A stretch of DNA of 64,000 nt from an uncultured Dongia sp. (GCF_936916975.1 NZ_CAKZGO010000023.1:124001-188000), one strand, 5' to 3'; counted from the stretch's first letter, positions 17,077-25,682 are shown. Program-made: numbers and translations. The notes: generated by a model not told the origin, from the sequence alone.

Positions 17077-18476
17077 GGCTGGATCAACGTTGCAAGGGTG
17101 GCGGCATCGGCGAGCTTTTCGACACCGAAGGCGGCATCGATCACCGCCTGTCGGCGCTTGCCATCCAGCAAACCGTCGGTGCAGGCGGCAACTTTGCTTT
17201 CGAGATCCTTGTCGGTCATCGGATTGGCGGGACCGCCGCGATAGCGTTCATCCGCCCATTCGACCAGTTTCGTCCCGTCCTTGAGTGTCATCTCAATGCG
17301 CGAGCGGATGATGTCCCAGCCCTTGGCCTCGATCTCCGGGTCAAGCTGCGTCGTGATGCGCTTCTGCATGTCCTGCGTTGCGGCCGACTGGATGAACTCA
17401 TTGGTGAATTCCTTGCGGCCCGCCTGGCGCCGCAGGACAATCATCGCCAGCAGGCCGGCCATGCTGAACTTGGCCTGCAGATGGTTCTGGGCGATGGGAT
17501 ATCGGATCGGGTTGAGAATGTTCGACCCGGCATAGAAATCGATGCGCTCGACCTTGGTGGGATCGACATTATGCGTCGTCACCAGCTTGAGCATCGCGTC
17601 CATCGACTGGTGCGTCACGATTCCGCTGGGATATGGCTTGATGCTGATGCCGGGTTCGACCATCGACCAAGTCTTGCCGAAGCCTTGCGCCAGTTTCGCT
17701 TCAGTGGCGCCGCCGCTCTGCACCATCATGAAGCCCCAACGCCCGTCGAGCGCTTCCGGATCGGCAGTAAACCCGCGAGCGGCGAGCAAGGCCGCGGTGA
17801 CCCCGTTTTCCGAAGCGCGGCCAACATGCAGCGGTTTGGTCATGGTGCCGAAATTGCAGCGGATGCCCGAGGCAAAGCTCGCAGCGATTCCCATGGCGTG
17901 GGCCAGTTTGACACCGCTCATACCGAGCAGTTTGGCCGTCGTGGCACAGGCGCCAAACGTGCCGACTGTACCGCTGGAATGCAGGCCGCGCTTGTAATGG
18001 TCCGGCAGCATCCACTCGGAGATCTTCGATTCAACTTCGACGCCAGTGGCAAAGGCGTTCACAAAATCCCGTCCTGAGACGCCACCCAGCTTCTGACCCA
18101 TCACCATCGCGGCGGTCAAGGGTGGTACGGTGGGGTGGGTCAGCAGGCCATAGACATGGGCCGGATCGTGCGACACCTGGGTATCGTCCCAGTCATGGGC
18201 GTGACCGGCCGTGCCGAGAACACGGGCAGCGAGGGCAGCTGGAATCTTGAGGTCACCGCCACCGAGCAGCAGGGCGTCCGGCCGACCGCCAACTTCACGA
18301 GCATCCTCAATGAGGACCTGCACCGATTCCTCATCGCTGCCGGCGATGTAAAGCGCCAAGCCGTCGAGAATGCAGCGCCTGGCGATCCGCACGGCTTCGT
18401 CGGGCAGACGGTCGAAGCTGCTGGCTTCAATGAAGGCGCATGCCGCGCGAGTGACATTGGTGGGTGTGTAGGTCAT
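17073..18476 (-). CDS. MmgE/PrpD family protein (middle copy)
   Basis: 467 residues. It has a different signature from its flanking paralogues: AGHAHDWDDTQVSHDP near residue 93, then HPTVPPLTAAMVMGQ, a LHSSGTVGTFGACATTAKLLG segment, GTMTKPLHVGRASENG near 205 and SIKPYPSGIVTHQ near 275. This form matches the copy at 3903-5309 (GTMTKPFHAGRSSESG, SIKPHPSGSLTH), so the window holds two PrpD subtypes. A two-subtype operon could mean successive dehydration steps or a pair acting on stereoisomers. It is transcribed with the genes on both sides, overlapping the next by four bases. Confidence 0.88.
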   Translation of the reverse strand: MTYTPTNVTRAACAFIEASSFDRLPDEAVRIARRCILDGLALYIAGSDEESVQVLIEDAREVGGRPDALLLGGGDLKIPAALAARVLGTAGHAHDWDDTQVSHDPAHVYGLLTHPTVPPLTAAMVMGQKLGGVSGRDFVNAFATGVEVESKISEWMLPDHYKRGLHSSGTVGTFGACATTAKLLGMSGVKLAHAMGIAASFASGIRCNFGTMTKPLHVGRASENGVTAALLAARGFTADPEALDGRWGFMMVQSGGATEAKLAQGFGKTWSMVEPGISIKPYPSGIVTHQSMDAMLKLVTTHNVDPTKVERIDFYAGSNILNPIRYPIAQNHLQAKFSMAGLLAMIVLRRQAGRKEFTNEFIQSAATQDMQKRITTQLDPEIEAKGWDIIRSRIEMTLKDGTKLVEWADERYRGGPANPMTDKDLESKVAACTDGLLDGKRRQAVIDAAFGVEKLADAATLATLIQP

Positions 18477-18514
18477 GGCGTTATCTGTGTTCCCTGTTCA
18501 TCAAGCGGCAGTCG

Positions 18515-19909
18515 TCAAATACGGTAAGCGCCGAAACTTGAAAGGTCCGGCTGGCTGGCAATTGTCAGGCAGAAATCCTGCAATCTGTCGGCATCACTTT
18601 CCCGCCAGCCACCATAGACGGCATTGCGGTGGAATTTGCGCACGAGTTCGTCGCGGCTCAACGGTTCGCGCTTGCCGCCGCGCATATGCGGCTGGCGCAG
18701 TTCGATGATCCGGCCGTCTCGCAGGGTTGCGCGGATATGGCCGGAGTAGTTGACCGGATATTCATTGTCGGGATCTATGACATAGCGAATTCGTTTGGCG
18801 AGACTGAGGATACGCGGATCCTTGGCCTTCTCGTCGGTGAACTGCTCGAGGCCGGCCGCCTGATCGAAGAAGCCGACAGCCATGCAAAACGGCATGCTGA
18901 ACTTCGCGGCATAACCGGACGGCGGCAGATGCTTGCCGGCAAGCGGCTCCCATAGGCGATCAACCAATCCCTCACCAGTTTCGCACAGCACGTCCACGAT
19001 GTCGTCGGCAGAAATACCCTGCTGCGCCAGCCTGATCATGCAATCGATGAAAGGGTGGATCATGGTGCCGCAGGCATATGGTTTGAAGGCGATATCTCCC
19101 ATCAGCCAGTTATTCCCCAGGCCCTCGGTCAGATACGAGAAGCGCGGTGTGGCGCTGGGGGCAAAGGCGCGGAAAAACCCGTGGGGGCCTTCCAGCACAG
19201 TGCGCGGGCCGTTATAGCCAGCACGTGCCATCGTCGCTGCCCGCAGGCCCGATTGTGCCGCCCAGCCGGGATGAAGCCGTTTGGTCCAGGAGCCATCGGT
19301 GAGATATTCGAGGATGCCGGAGGAGAGGGAGCCGGCGATGCCGAGTGCGTTGACCATCTGCGCACGGTCAAGATCCAGCGTGATGCCAGCGCCCACCGTG
19401 GCGCCGATCGCGCCGATGACACCGACCGGGTGAAAGCACGCCTTGTGGATGGCACCGGGTGCCACATGGTTCATCCGGCAGATCATTTCCAACCCGAAAA
19501 TAATACCGCGCAGTGCCTCCGCGCCGCTGCGGCCATAGCGTTCGGCCGCTGCCAGCACAGCCGGAATCACCATGGCGCCGACGCGAATCGGCGCCCCTTC
19601 CAGCGTATCGTCAAAATCCTCGCCATGGGTGCCGGTACCGTTGATGAGCGCCGCATCGGCCGCCCGCAACGGCCGCGCATGGCCGATGGCGGTACAGTTT
19701 CCCTCGTCATCGCAGCTGCGCAGCAGAGCCTGCATGTAGTCGGTCTGGCGCGCCGACAGGCAGTTGCCGGCCATATCGAGGAGGTCGTTGACGGCCACGT
19801 CCTTGGCCTTCTGCGGGAGGCCCGCGAAGGGGAGGGCGAGCAGGCCGTCTACCAGCGCTTCAGTGAGGCTCGGTTCCTTGGTGACGGCGACGTTGGCTAT
19901 CACGGACAT
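18515..19909 (-). CDS. MmgE/PrpD family protein (first in the minus-strand operon)
   Basis: 464 residues with GTHGEDFDDTLEGAPIRVGAMVIPA near residue 92, FHPVGVIGAIGATVGAG near 150, TDGSWTKRLHPGWAAQSGLRAA near 205 and AFKPYACGTMIHPFIDC near 270. It resembles the 15685-17076 copy throughout, including the HMRGGKREPLSRDELVRKFH C-terminus, and the two probably arose by duplication. It begins three bases after the comA-like stop with no clear ribosome site, so it probably depends on coupled translation. The family catalyses dehydration or decarboxylation of polycarboxylates in the cytosol; the exact substrate is unknown. Confidence 0.88.
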   Translation of the reverse strand: MSVIANVAVTKEPSLTEALVDGLLALPFAGLPQKAKDVAVNDLLDMAGNCLSARQTDYMQALLRSCDDEGNCTAIGHARPLRAADAALINGTGTHGEDFDDTLEGAPIRVGAMVIPAVLAAAERYGRSGAEALRGIIFGLEMICRMNHVAPGAIHKACFHPVGVIGAIGATVGAGITLDLDRAQMVNALGIAGSLSSGILEYLTDGSWTKRLHPGWAAQSGLRAATMARAGYNGPRTVLEGPHGFFRAFAPSATPRFSYLTEGLGNNWLMGDIAFKPYACGTMIHPFIDCMIRLAQQGISADDIVDVLCETGEGLVDRLWEPLAGKHLPPSGYAAKFSMPFCMAVGFFDQAAGLEQFTDEKAKDPRILSLAKRIRYVIDPDNEYPVNYSGHIRATLRDGRIIELRQPHMRGGKREPLSRDELVRKFHRNAVYGGWRESDADRLQDFCLTIASQPDLSSFGAYRI

Positions 19910-19912
19910 GAT

Positions 19913-20692
19913 CTATAACGCCCCCAACAGGCCGAAGACGCCGCGTTTGCGGATACCGCGCCGCAATAGCTCAAGATCCAGCACCTGGTCGTCATCGACA
20001 TCAAGATTGACCGCGTTGCCAAAGGTCGACACGTACCAGAGCTGGGCTTTGGCATCCTTGGCTTGAAAGATCAGGTTTTCGATGCCGAAGCGCGCAACGA
20101 TCGCCAACACAAAATCGCCCTTGAACGAAGCGACATCCTCACTGATGCCCTCGGCCTGTATCAGCACTTTCCAGGCGCCGGCGGCTTGATAGGTTTCGAT
20201 CTGCTTGAGGACGTAAGAAAGGCTACGGGTCCAGTCCTCCTGGCCCTTTTGTCCGGCTTCCGCGACGACATCGAGACCTTGGGCCGCGGCCATCTTGATC
20301 AGTGCCGATTTGTCGGCCAGTGACATGGTGACCTGGGCGCTCGAAACCTCGACGGCGTCAGCGCCGAGTTCCCGCACGGCAGCATAAAACTCCGCTGAAA
20401 CCCCTTGCGCGAAGGCTGCCTCGGTGGCGTCACCGGCCAGGAAGACCTTGATTCCGGCATCGTGATAGGCAGTGATCTTGCGGCGGAGCAGCTCAGCGGG
20501 CTGTAGACGCCAGGCGCCAATGCCCATTTTCGCGACATCGACGTAGCTGGCAGCGGTCTCCAGCAAATCTGCCTGGGCGCGCGTCCCCAGCCCGCGATCC
20601 GCCATGATGGTCAGGCCTGTTTCCCGCGGTTTGTCCGCGCGGGGCGCCACGCGGATGCAGGCAAAAGCCTTGTCTTGCAACAAAGAATCCAT
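19913..20692 (-). CDS. ComA-family (phosphosulfolactate synthase-like) protein
   Basis: 259 residues matching the ComA TIM-barrel family, whose founder joins phosphoenolpyruvate and sulfite to make phosphosulfolactate. The opening RADKPRETGLTIMADRG, the YVDVAKMGIGAW strand near residue 50, GADAVEVSSAQ near 112, DVVAEAGQKG and the ending FGNAVNLDVDDDQVLDLELLRRGIR follow the family order. Key positions differ from the consensus I remember: GGT is AGD near residue 80, and the E-A-R-E-S motif is Q-A-E-G-I near 186. It may therefore use another acceptor. It leads the PrpD/SDR operon, is divergent from an ocd-family gene and shares the 20726-20746 operator-like element with it. Confidence 0.78.
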   Translation of the reverse strand: MDSLLQDKAFACIRVAPRADKPRETGLTIMADRGLGTRAQADLLETAASYVDVAKMGIGAWRLQPAELLRRKITAYHDAGIKVFLAGDATEAAFAQGVSAEFYAAVRELGADAVEVSSAQVTMSLADKSALIKMAAAQGLDVVAEAGQKGQEDWTRSLSYVLKQIETYQAAGAWKVLIQAEGISEDVASFKGDFVLAIVARFGIENLIFQAKDAKAQLWYVSTFGNAVNLDVDDDQVLDLELLRRGIRKRGVFGLLGAL

Positions 20693-20725
20693 CAGATGAA
20701 CTCGGTCAGGGGCGGCAACGTTGCC

Positions 20726-20746
20726 TAAGTCTTATATAAGATATAA
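20726..20746. promoter_or_regulatory. Repeated operator-like element, copy 2 (between comA-like and ocd-family genes)
   Basis: Identical over 21 bp to the copy at 14044-14064, including the TCTTATATAAGA palindrome (20730-20741). It sits in the 96-base divergent gap, 34 bases from the comA-like start and about 43 from the ocd-family start, so one bound regulator could control both directions. The linked UTRA-type GntR protein is the obvious candidate. Confidence 0.72.
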
Positions 20747-20788
20747 AACTTAACCCCCTGTCAACGCTTGGCCTCGGTGGAGCCCCAA

Positions 20789-21865
20789 TTGACCATACTC
20801 CTCAGCAATGATGACGCGCAGACGCTGCTCACCATGTCCGACTGCGTGTCGGTCCTGCAGCAAACCTATGCCGCGGCCCATGCCGGAACAGCCATCAACG
20901 GCCGGAGGTCGGACATGGTGGGACCAACCAGCCGTGCTGACAGATCCTATGTTCTCAAGATGATGGGCGCCGTTCAGCCAGATCTGAAGGTCGGTGCCGT
21001 TCGCATTAATTCGGACCTTTTCAGCTGGGTGTCGGAAGGCGCGCAACGCCGCCGCGTCAAGGTGCCGGCGGCACCGGGTGATCGCTGGGTTGGGTTGGTC
21101 CTGCTGTTCAGCACCGAGACGGGCGAACCGCTAGCGATTTTCCCGGACGGCGTGGTGCAGCGCATGCGCGTCGGGGCCACCAGTGGCATCGCGGTCCAAC
21201 TGCTGGCGCGCCCGGAGGCCGATGTGCTTGCCATTCTCGGCACCGGCTGGCAAGCAGAGGCGCAGGTGATGGCGGCGGCGGCCGTTCGGCCGTTGCGTGA
21301 AATTCGTTGCTTCAGCCCCAATGCGGAACGACGTGCGGCCTTTGCTGCCAGGATGCAGGCGTTGCTCGATATCGCCACGATTGCCTGCGAAAGCGCGGTG
21401 GACGCCGTTCGGGGAGCAGATATCGTGCTCTGCGCTACCAACAGCAGTTCACATGTTCTCGATGCGACCATGCTGACGCCCGGCATGCATATCGGCACCA
21501 TTCGCGACCGCGAGATTGCACCGGCGGCGATTGCCCGGGCGGATCTGGTGGTGGTGCATGACCGCGACAACCTCACCGGGCAGCATGTCGAAATCGCCCA
21601 CGGGGCGGTGTTCGAGGAGAAGCGCAAGGAACTTGGTCAGGATGCGCGCACGAGCGCGCTTGTCTCAGCGCCCTCGCTGGCGGAATTGGTGGGAGGGTCT
21701 GTCGTGGGACGGCAGCGGCCCGAAGACATCACGTGCTTCCTCAACTACCATGGCATTGGCCTGCAATTCGCCGCACTCGGCGCTTTGCTGCATGCCAAGG
21801 CCAAGGAGCAGGGCCGAGGGCATCATCTCCCGACCGAATGGTTTACCGAGGACGTCCATTCATAG
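20789..21865 (+). CDS. Ornithine cyclodeaminase / mu-crystallin family protein
   Basis: 358-residue NAD(P)-binding protein of the ornithine cyclodeaminase superfamily, which includes lysine and ornithine cyclodeaminases, imine (ketimine) reductases and alanine dehydrogenase. Features are KMMGAVQPDLKVGAVRIN near residue 55, FPDGVVQRMRVGATSGIAVQLLARPEA near 120, the Rossmann loop LGTGWQAEAQ near 150 and CATNSSSHVLD near 215. I prefer the TTG at 20789 because GGTGGAG lies seven bases before it; a TTG at 20768 is the furthest open start. It diverges from the comA-like operon across the shared 21-bp operator. The reaction is not predictable. Confidence 0.85.
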   Translation: MTILLSNDDAQTLLTMSDCVSVLQQTYAAAHAGTAINGRRSDMVGPTSRADRSYVLKMMGAVQPDLKVGAVRINSDLFSWVSEGAQRRRVKVPAAPGDRWVGLVLLFSTETGEPLAIFPDGVVQRMRVGATSGIAVQLLARPEADVLAILGTGWQAEAQVMAAAAVRPLREIRCFSPNAERRAAFAARMQALLDIATIACESAVDAVRGADIVLCATNSSSHVLDATMLTPGMHIGTIRDREIAPAAIARADLVVVHDRDNLTGQHVEIAHGAVFEEKRKELGQDARTSALVSAPSLAELVGGSVVGRQRPEDITCFLNYHGIGLQFAALGALLHAKAKEQGRGHHLPTEWFTEDVHS

Positions 21866-21871
21866 CGGCGA

Positions 21872-23128
21872 TCAGGTCCCGAACTTGCGGGCGGCATCCA
21901 TGGCCAGCCCCAAGCCGACACTGCCGAACATGTCGCCAGTCACTGGGGTTGCGTTGGGCAAGTGCGCCAGGATTTGACGGCGGATTTCCGGGACTGCCGT
22001 CGACCCACCGGTCAGGAACACGGACTGGATATCCGCGCCGGTGACGCCGGCGGATGCGAAGCAATGGTCGATCGCCCTGACGATCCGAAGCGCATCGTCA
22101 TAGACGGCGTGATCGAGATCGCCCTGATGTAACACGGTGCTGACCGGCGGGCTGAGCGGGATGCGAAGCTCGACCTCCGGCAGTTCTGAGAGCGCTATCT
22201 TCGCGGCCTCCACTTCGGCTGCAATACGGTGCCCTTTGCGTTCGACAAAGACCTTGATCAACCGCTCGACCAGTTCCGGCTTGTCGATCTGTGCCAGGAT
22301 CGAGCGCAGATAGTTGATGTTCTGGGGCGTGTAGAGGGTCGGAATACGGTGCCACGTCGCGAGGTCATGGAACAGATGACTTGGCATCGGCAGCTTCTTC
22401 GGCCCGATCAATGCGTCATACCCCAGGAACGGCATGACGTGATTGATGCTGAGCCGCCGGTCGAAATCGGTGCCGCCGATATGGACACCGCTGCGCCCAA
22501 GGATATCGCCTGATCTATCCTGCGCGCGTGCCCGCGCCGGTGAAAGCCGCGCCACCGCGAAGTCTGACGTGCCACCGCCAAGATCGACGATCAGCGCCAG
22601 TTCTTCCCGTGTCAGGGATTGTTCATAGGCCAGCGCCGCCGCCACCGGTTCGAACTGCATGTCGACGTGGCGAAATCCCTGCGCCTTGGCGATGCCGATC
22701 AGTTCGGCTTCGGCACGGCGGTCGGCCTCGTCGTCATCATCGACGAAACGCACCGGGCGGCCCAGCACGACCTGATCGATCTCGTGACCGGCGCTACGTT
22801 CCGCCTGGCTCTTCAGATGCCGCATGAACATGCCGATGATCTCGCGCATGGGCACGCGGCGGCGCTGGATGAGGGTGGTGTCGTCGATCAGTGACGAGCC
22901 AAGCACGCTTTTGAGGGCTCGCAACAACCGGCCTTCGGTGGCCTCGATATAGGCGCCAATGCCATCCCGCCCGAAGCGGACCTTATGGTCTTCATAGTCG
23001 AAGAAGATCGCGCTGGGCAACGTGACCTGCTCACCCTCCAGCGGGCATAGGGCAAAGCCGTTGCCGCTCGCCAATCCGATGGTCGAGTTCGATGTTCCGA
23101 AATCCAGGCCGCAGGCATGTCGTTGCAT
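21872..23128 (-). CDS. Hsp70-family protein, short YegD-like form
   Basis: 418 residues covering essentially only the actin-like ATPase domain. The phosphate-1 loop GLDFGTSNSTIGLA is at residues 8-21, phosphate-2 IVDLGGGTSDFAVARLS near 190 and the adenosine motif VFLTGGSTAVPEIRRQI near 380. DnaK is over 600 residues, so the beta-sandwich and lid that hold client peptides are missing. That is normal for YegD-type proteins, whose role is unknown. GGACGA lies just before the ATG. It ends seven bases from the convergent ocd-family gene, and its start is 15 bases after the TauE/SafE gene, so these two may be co-transcribed. Confidence 0.88.
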   Translation of the reverse strand: MQRHACGLDFGTSNSTIGLASGNGFALCPLEGEQVTLPSAIFFDYEDHKVRFGRDGIGAYIEATEGRLLRALKSVLGSSLIDDTTLIQRRRVPMREIIGMFMRHLKSQAERSAGHEIDQVVLGRPVRFVDDDDEADRRAEAELIGIAKAQGFRHVDMQFEPVAAALAYEQSLTREELALIVDLGGGTSDFAVARLSPARARAQDRSGDILGRSGVHIGGTDFDRRLSINHVMPFLGYDALIGPKKLPMPSHLFHDLATWHRIPTLYTPQNINYLRSILAQIDKPELVERLIKVFVERKGHRIAAEVEAAKIALSELPEVELRIPLSPPVSTVLHQGDLDHAVYDDALRIVRAIDHCFASAGVTGADIQSVFLTGGSTAVPEIRRQILAHLPNATPVTGDMFGSVGLGLAMDAARKFGT

Positions 23129-23143
23129 TCGTCGTCCAATGAC

Positions 23144-23908
23144 TCAGTGAAAGGCATCCCAGATGGGCCGCCACAGTAGCGAGATGCCGCCGATAAAGAC
23201 GACAATTTCCATGAGCATCTTGTGCAGACGCAAAGATGTGCGGTGCAGAATCCATCGCGCGAGATAATTGCCGGGGATCGTACACAGACCGATCAAGCCG
23301 CCCGCCAACAGCAGAGTGAGCGGCAAATCGCCAATCCCCTTGAAGACCACGGCCTTGGTCAGGTTGACGGTAATGGAGATGGCGGCATCGGTTGCGAGGA
23401 AAGAGGGCCCGATTAGACCCGCGCCGAGTAGCACCGGTATCATCAGGATGCCGGCACCTGGCGTGGTTCCCGTGACAACGCCAAAACACCCGCCGGCCAC
23501 AGCCAACCCCGCACGGCCAAGCTGCATCTGACGCCGCGCCAGAAAACGGCCGACGGGGATCGAGATGATCAGAAAACCACCCAAGACGAGGGCAATCATG
23601 TCGTGCTGCAGGCTGAGGTAGATCGACGTGCCCACCAACACCGCGGGGATCAACGTGATGATGAGACCACCCACCAGTTTGCGATCGAGGGCGCGATGAT
23701 AGAGCCAGAAGCGATGCAGATTGGTGATCAGCATGGCGAAGCTGAGTGTGGGCACGACGTTCTGCACGCCCAGCAGGGGTGCCAGGATGGGCGGCAGCAA
23801 CAACCCGCCGCCGAACCCGGTCATCCCACTGCAGGTACCGGCGACGAATGCCGCCAGTCCCACAAGAAGGAGGTCCCAGGTGGAGACATGTGCGGCCACC
23901 AAATCCAT
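23144..23908 (-). CDS. TauE/SafE family membrane transporter (sulfite/sulfonate exporter-like)
   Basis: 254-residue membrane protein with about eight helices. The family's GTCSGMTGFGGGLLLPPILAPLLG motif is near residue 23, with a related repeat, GVVTGTTPGAGILMIPVLLGAGL, near 148. Characterised relatives export sulfite, sulfoacetate or similar organosulfur anions, but many members are uncharacterised. It lies about 2.4 kb from a ComA-like gene whose classic substrate is sulfite, a proximity discussed in the findings. Its upstream gap (23909-24271) is shared divergently with the serine dehydratase gene. Confidence 0.87.
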   Translation of the reverse strand: MDLVAAHVSTWDLLLVGLAAFVAGTCSGMTGFGGGLLLPPILAPLLGVQNVVPTLSFAMLITNLHRFWLYHRALDRKLVGGLIITLIPAVLVGTSIYLSLQHDMIALVLGGFLIISIPVGRFLARRQMQLGRAGLAVAGGCFGVVTGTTPGAGILMIPVLLGAGLIGPSFLATDAAISITVNLTKAVVFKGIGDLPLTLLLAGGLIGLCTIPGNYLARWILHRTSLRLHKMLMEIVVFIGGISLLWRPIWDAFH

Positions 23909-23948
23909 AGAGAGGTTCCCCCGCGGCGTTCATGGTTTCAGTCTCAGG

Positions 23949-23971
23949 GCCGCCTAGGTCCGAGAGGCGGC
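23949..23971. other. Short GC-rich hairpin
   Basis: GCCGCCT (23949-23955) and AGGCGGC (23965-23971) form a 7-bp stem with a 9-base loop, followed on the plus strand by TTTCT. No plus-strand gene ends just upstream, so it may be a leader structure or a stray terminator. Confidence 0.35.
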
Positions 23972-24221
23972 TTTCTAACGACTGCCGCGCCGTTCAACAA
24001 GGGGAGAAGCCAGGGACGGGGTATATTTGGGCTATCGCAGGACATGCCGGCAATCGCGGCGCTCGGAACACCGAATACTCTCTAACACATTGAATAGTCT
24101 TACAATATGACATCGCGTGCCGATTGCTTTCTGGCGGTGCCGTGTCATTCTTACCCGTCCATCGCGGGATAGCTGTCATAACGCGTCGCGCTTGGGCTAG
24201 CATCGACCCAGGCCAGCCAGC

Positions 24222-24243
24222 TATCGATTCCGGTATCGATTCC
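24222..24243. repeat. Two-copy tandem repeat upstream of sdaA
   Basis: TATCGATTCC occurs twice with a 12-base period (24222-24231 and 24234-24243), ending 28 bases before the sdaA start. Each copy contains the palindrome ATCGAT. It could be a regulator site or a small slippage duplication. Confidence 0.5.
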
Positions 24244-24271
24244 AGCCCGCCAAAGAAATTGAGATCACCCG

Positions 24272-25669
24272 ATGTTCCTGAGTGTCTTCGACATGTTCAA
24301 AATCGGCATCGGACCGTCATCGTCCCATACCATGGGACCCATGACAGCTGCCGTTCGCTTCGTGGAAATGTTGAGGGGCAGCATGCCGTTTCCGTCCGCC
24401 ACGGCTCCCGTTCGAGTGCGCGTCACCTTGCATGGCTCACTCGCTTTTACCGGTAAGGGGCATGCAACCGACCGTGCGGTGGCGCTGGGGTTGATCGGCT
24501 ATACGCCGGCCGGAATCGTGCCGGGCGAGGCGGACCTGAAGTTGGCAGCGTTGGCGGTGGAGAAGATCGTGCGCCCTGCCGGCCTGCCGGCTCTGAGCTT
24601 CGATCCTGTCAGTGATATCGTGTTCGACTACGGCGCGTCCTTGCCCGGTCATTCCAATGGTCTCATTTTCGAGGCACTCGATGCCCAGGGGCGGTCCGTA
24701 TTGCGGGAGGTGTTCTACTCGATTGGTGGTGGTTTCGTCGTCACCGCGGCGGAGCTCAGCAATCCAAAATCGGTCGTGTCGGAGACGAAGGCGATCGCGC
24801 GGCCCTATCCATTCGACAGCGCGGCCGCGATGCTGGCGATGGCGCGAGATAGCCGCAAATCGATCGCTGAGATGAAGCGCGAGAACGAGCTTCGTACCAT
24901 GTCGGCTTCAGAATTGCAGGCAGGCCTCGACCTGATCTGGGCGGCGATGAATGGCTGCATCGACCGCGGCCTGCTGCAAACGGGCGAGTTGCCAGGCGGG
25001 CTGCACGTCAAGCGCCGCGCGCGATCGATCCGCGAGCAGCTGGAGAAGGAAAAAGGCACCAATCGGGCGCAGCCGCATGTCACTTCCGACTGGCTCAGCG
25101 TCTACGCGATGGCGGTGAATGAGGAGAACGCTGCCGGCGGCAAGGTCGTGACCGCGCCCACCAATGGTGCCGCCGGTGTGGTGCCGGCGGTCATCCGCTA
25201 TTACCTCGACCATTGCATTGGCGCTGAAGCGTCCAGGATTTCGGAATTCCTGCTGACGGCGGCAGCGATCGGCGGCCTCATCAAGCACAACGCATCAATT
25301 TCCGGCGCTGAGGCGGGCTGCCAGGGCGAAGTTGGATCGGCGGCAGCTATGGCGGCCGCCGGCCTATGTGCCGTGTTGGGTGGCACGCCGGCCCAGGTCG
25401 AAAATGCCGCTGAAATTGCGCTCGAACATCATCTCGGCATGACCTGCGATCCCGCCGCCGGCCTGGTTCAGGTGCCCTGCATCGAACGCAATGGCATCGG
25501 CGCGATCAAGGCCGTGGCGGCGGCATCGCTCGCGTTGCGGGGGGACGGCTCGCATTTCATGCCGCTCGATAATTGCATCGAGGCGATGCGCCAGACCGGC
25601 GAAGAAATGAACACCAAGTTCAAGGAAACCAGCCTGGGTGGCCTCGCCGTCAATCTGCCGGAATGCTGA
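24272..25669 (+). CDS. sdaA: L-serine ammonia-lyase (L-serine dehydratase, iron-sulfur type)
   Basis: 465-residue single-chain enzyme deaminating L-serine to pyruvate and ammonia. The beta domain opens with [21 protein letters not shown]. The alpha domain has [15 protein letters not shown] near residue 295. The three Cys that bind the oxygen-labile [4Fe-4S] cluster are at C350 (AEAGCQGE), C392 (MTCDPAAG) and C403 (VPCIERNG), with spacing almost as in E. coli SdaA. The length is normal. The upstream region has only a weak GAG ribosome site. It stands alone on this strand, so it is probably a housekeeping amino-acid catabolic gene, not part of the flanking clusters. Confidence 0.95.
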   Translation: MFLSVFDMFKIGIGPSSSHTMGPMTAAVRFVEMLRGSMPFPSATAPVRVRVTLHGSLAFTGKGHATDRAVALGLIGYTPAGIVPGEADLKLAALAVEKIVRPAGLPALSFDPVSDIVFDYGASLPGHSNGLIFEALDAQGRSVLREVFYSIGGGFVVTAAELSNPKSVVSETKAIARPYPFDSAAAMLAMARDSRKSIAEMKRENELRTMSASELQAGLDLIWAAMNGCIDRGLLQTGELPGGLHVKRRARSIREQLEKEKGTNRAQPHVTSDWLSVYAMAVNEENAAGGKVVTAPTNGAAGVVPAVIRYYLDHCIGAEASRISEFLLTAAAIGGLIKHNASISGAEAGCQGEVGSAAAMAAAGLCAVLGGTPAQVENAAEIALEHHLGMTCDPAAGLVQVPCIERNGIGAIKAVAAASLALRGDGSHFMPLDNCIEAMRQTGEEMNTKFKETSLGGLAVNLPEC

Positions 25670-25682
25670 GTATCGCCGCGCC

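Larger units (their letters stand above)
23909..24271. other. Divergent intergenic region between the TauE/SafE gene and sdaA
   Basis: About 360 bases without a convincing gene. It holds a GC-rich hairpin at 23949-23971 (GCCGCCT/AGGCGGC) followed on the plus strand by TTTCT, and a tandem 12-bp repeat at 24222-24243 just before sdaA. Promoters for both genes must lie here, but I cannot assign hexamers with confidence. A 110-codon frame at 24124-24456 overlaps sdaA and lacks family features. Confidence 0.6.

Noticed and set aside
16144-17244. 366-codon plus-strand frame opposite a PrpD gene
   Set aside because: No family pattern; it follows the reverse complement of the PrpD reading frame.
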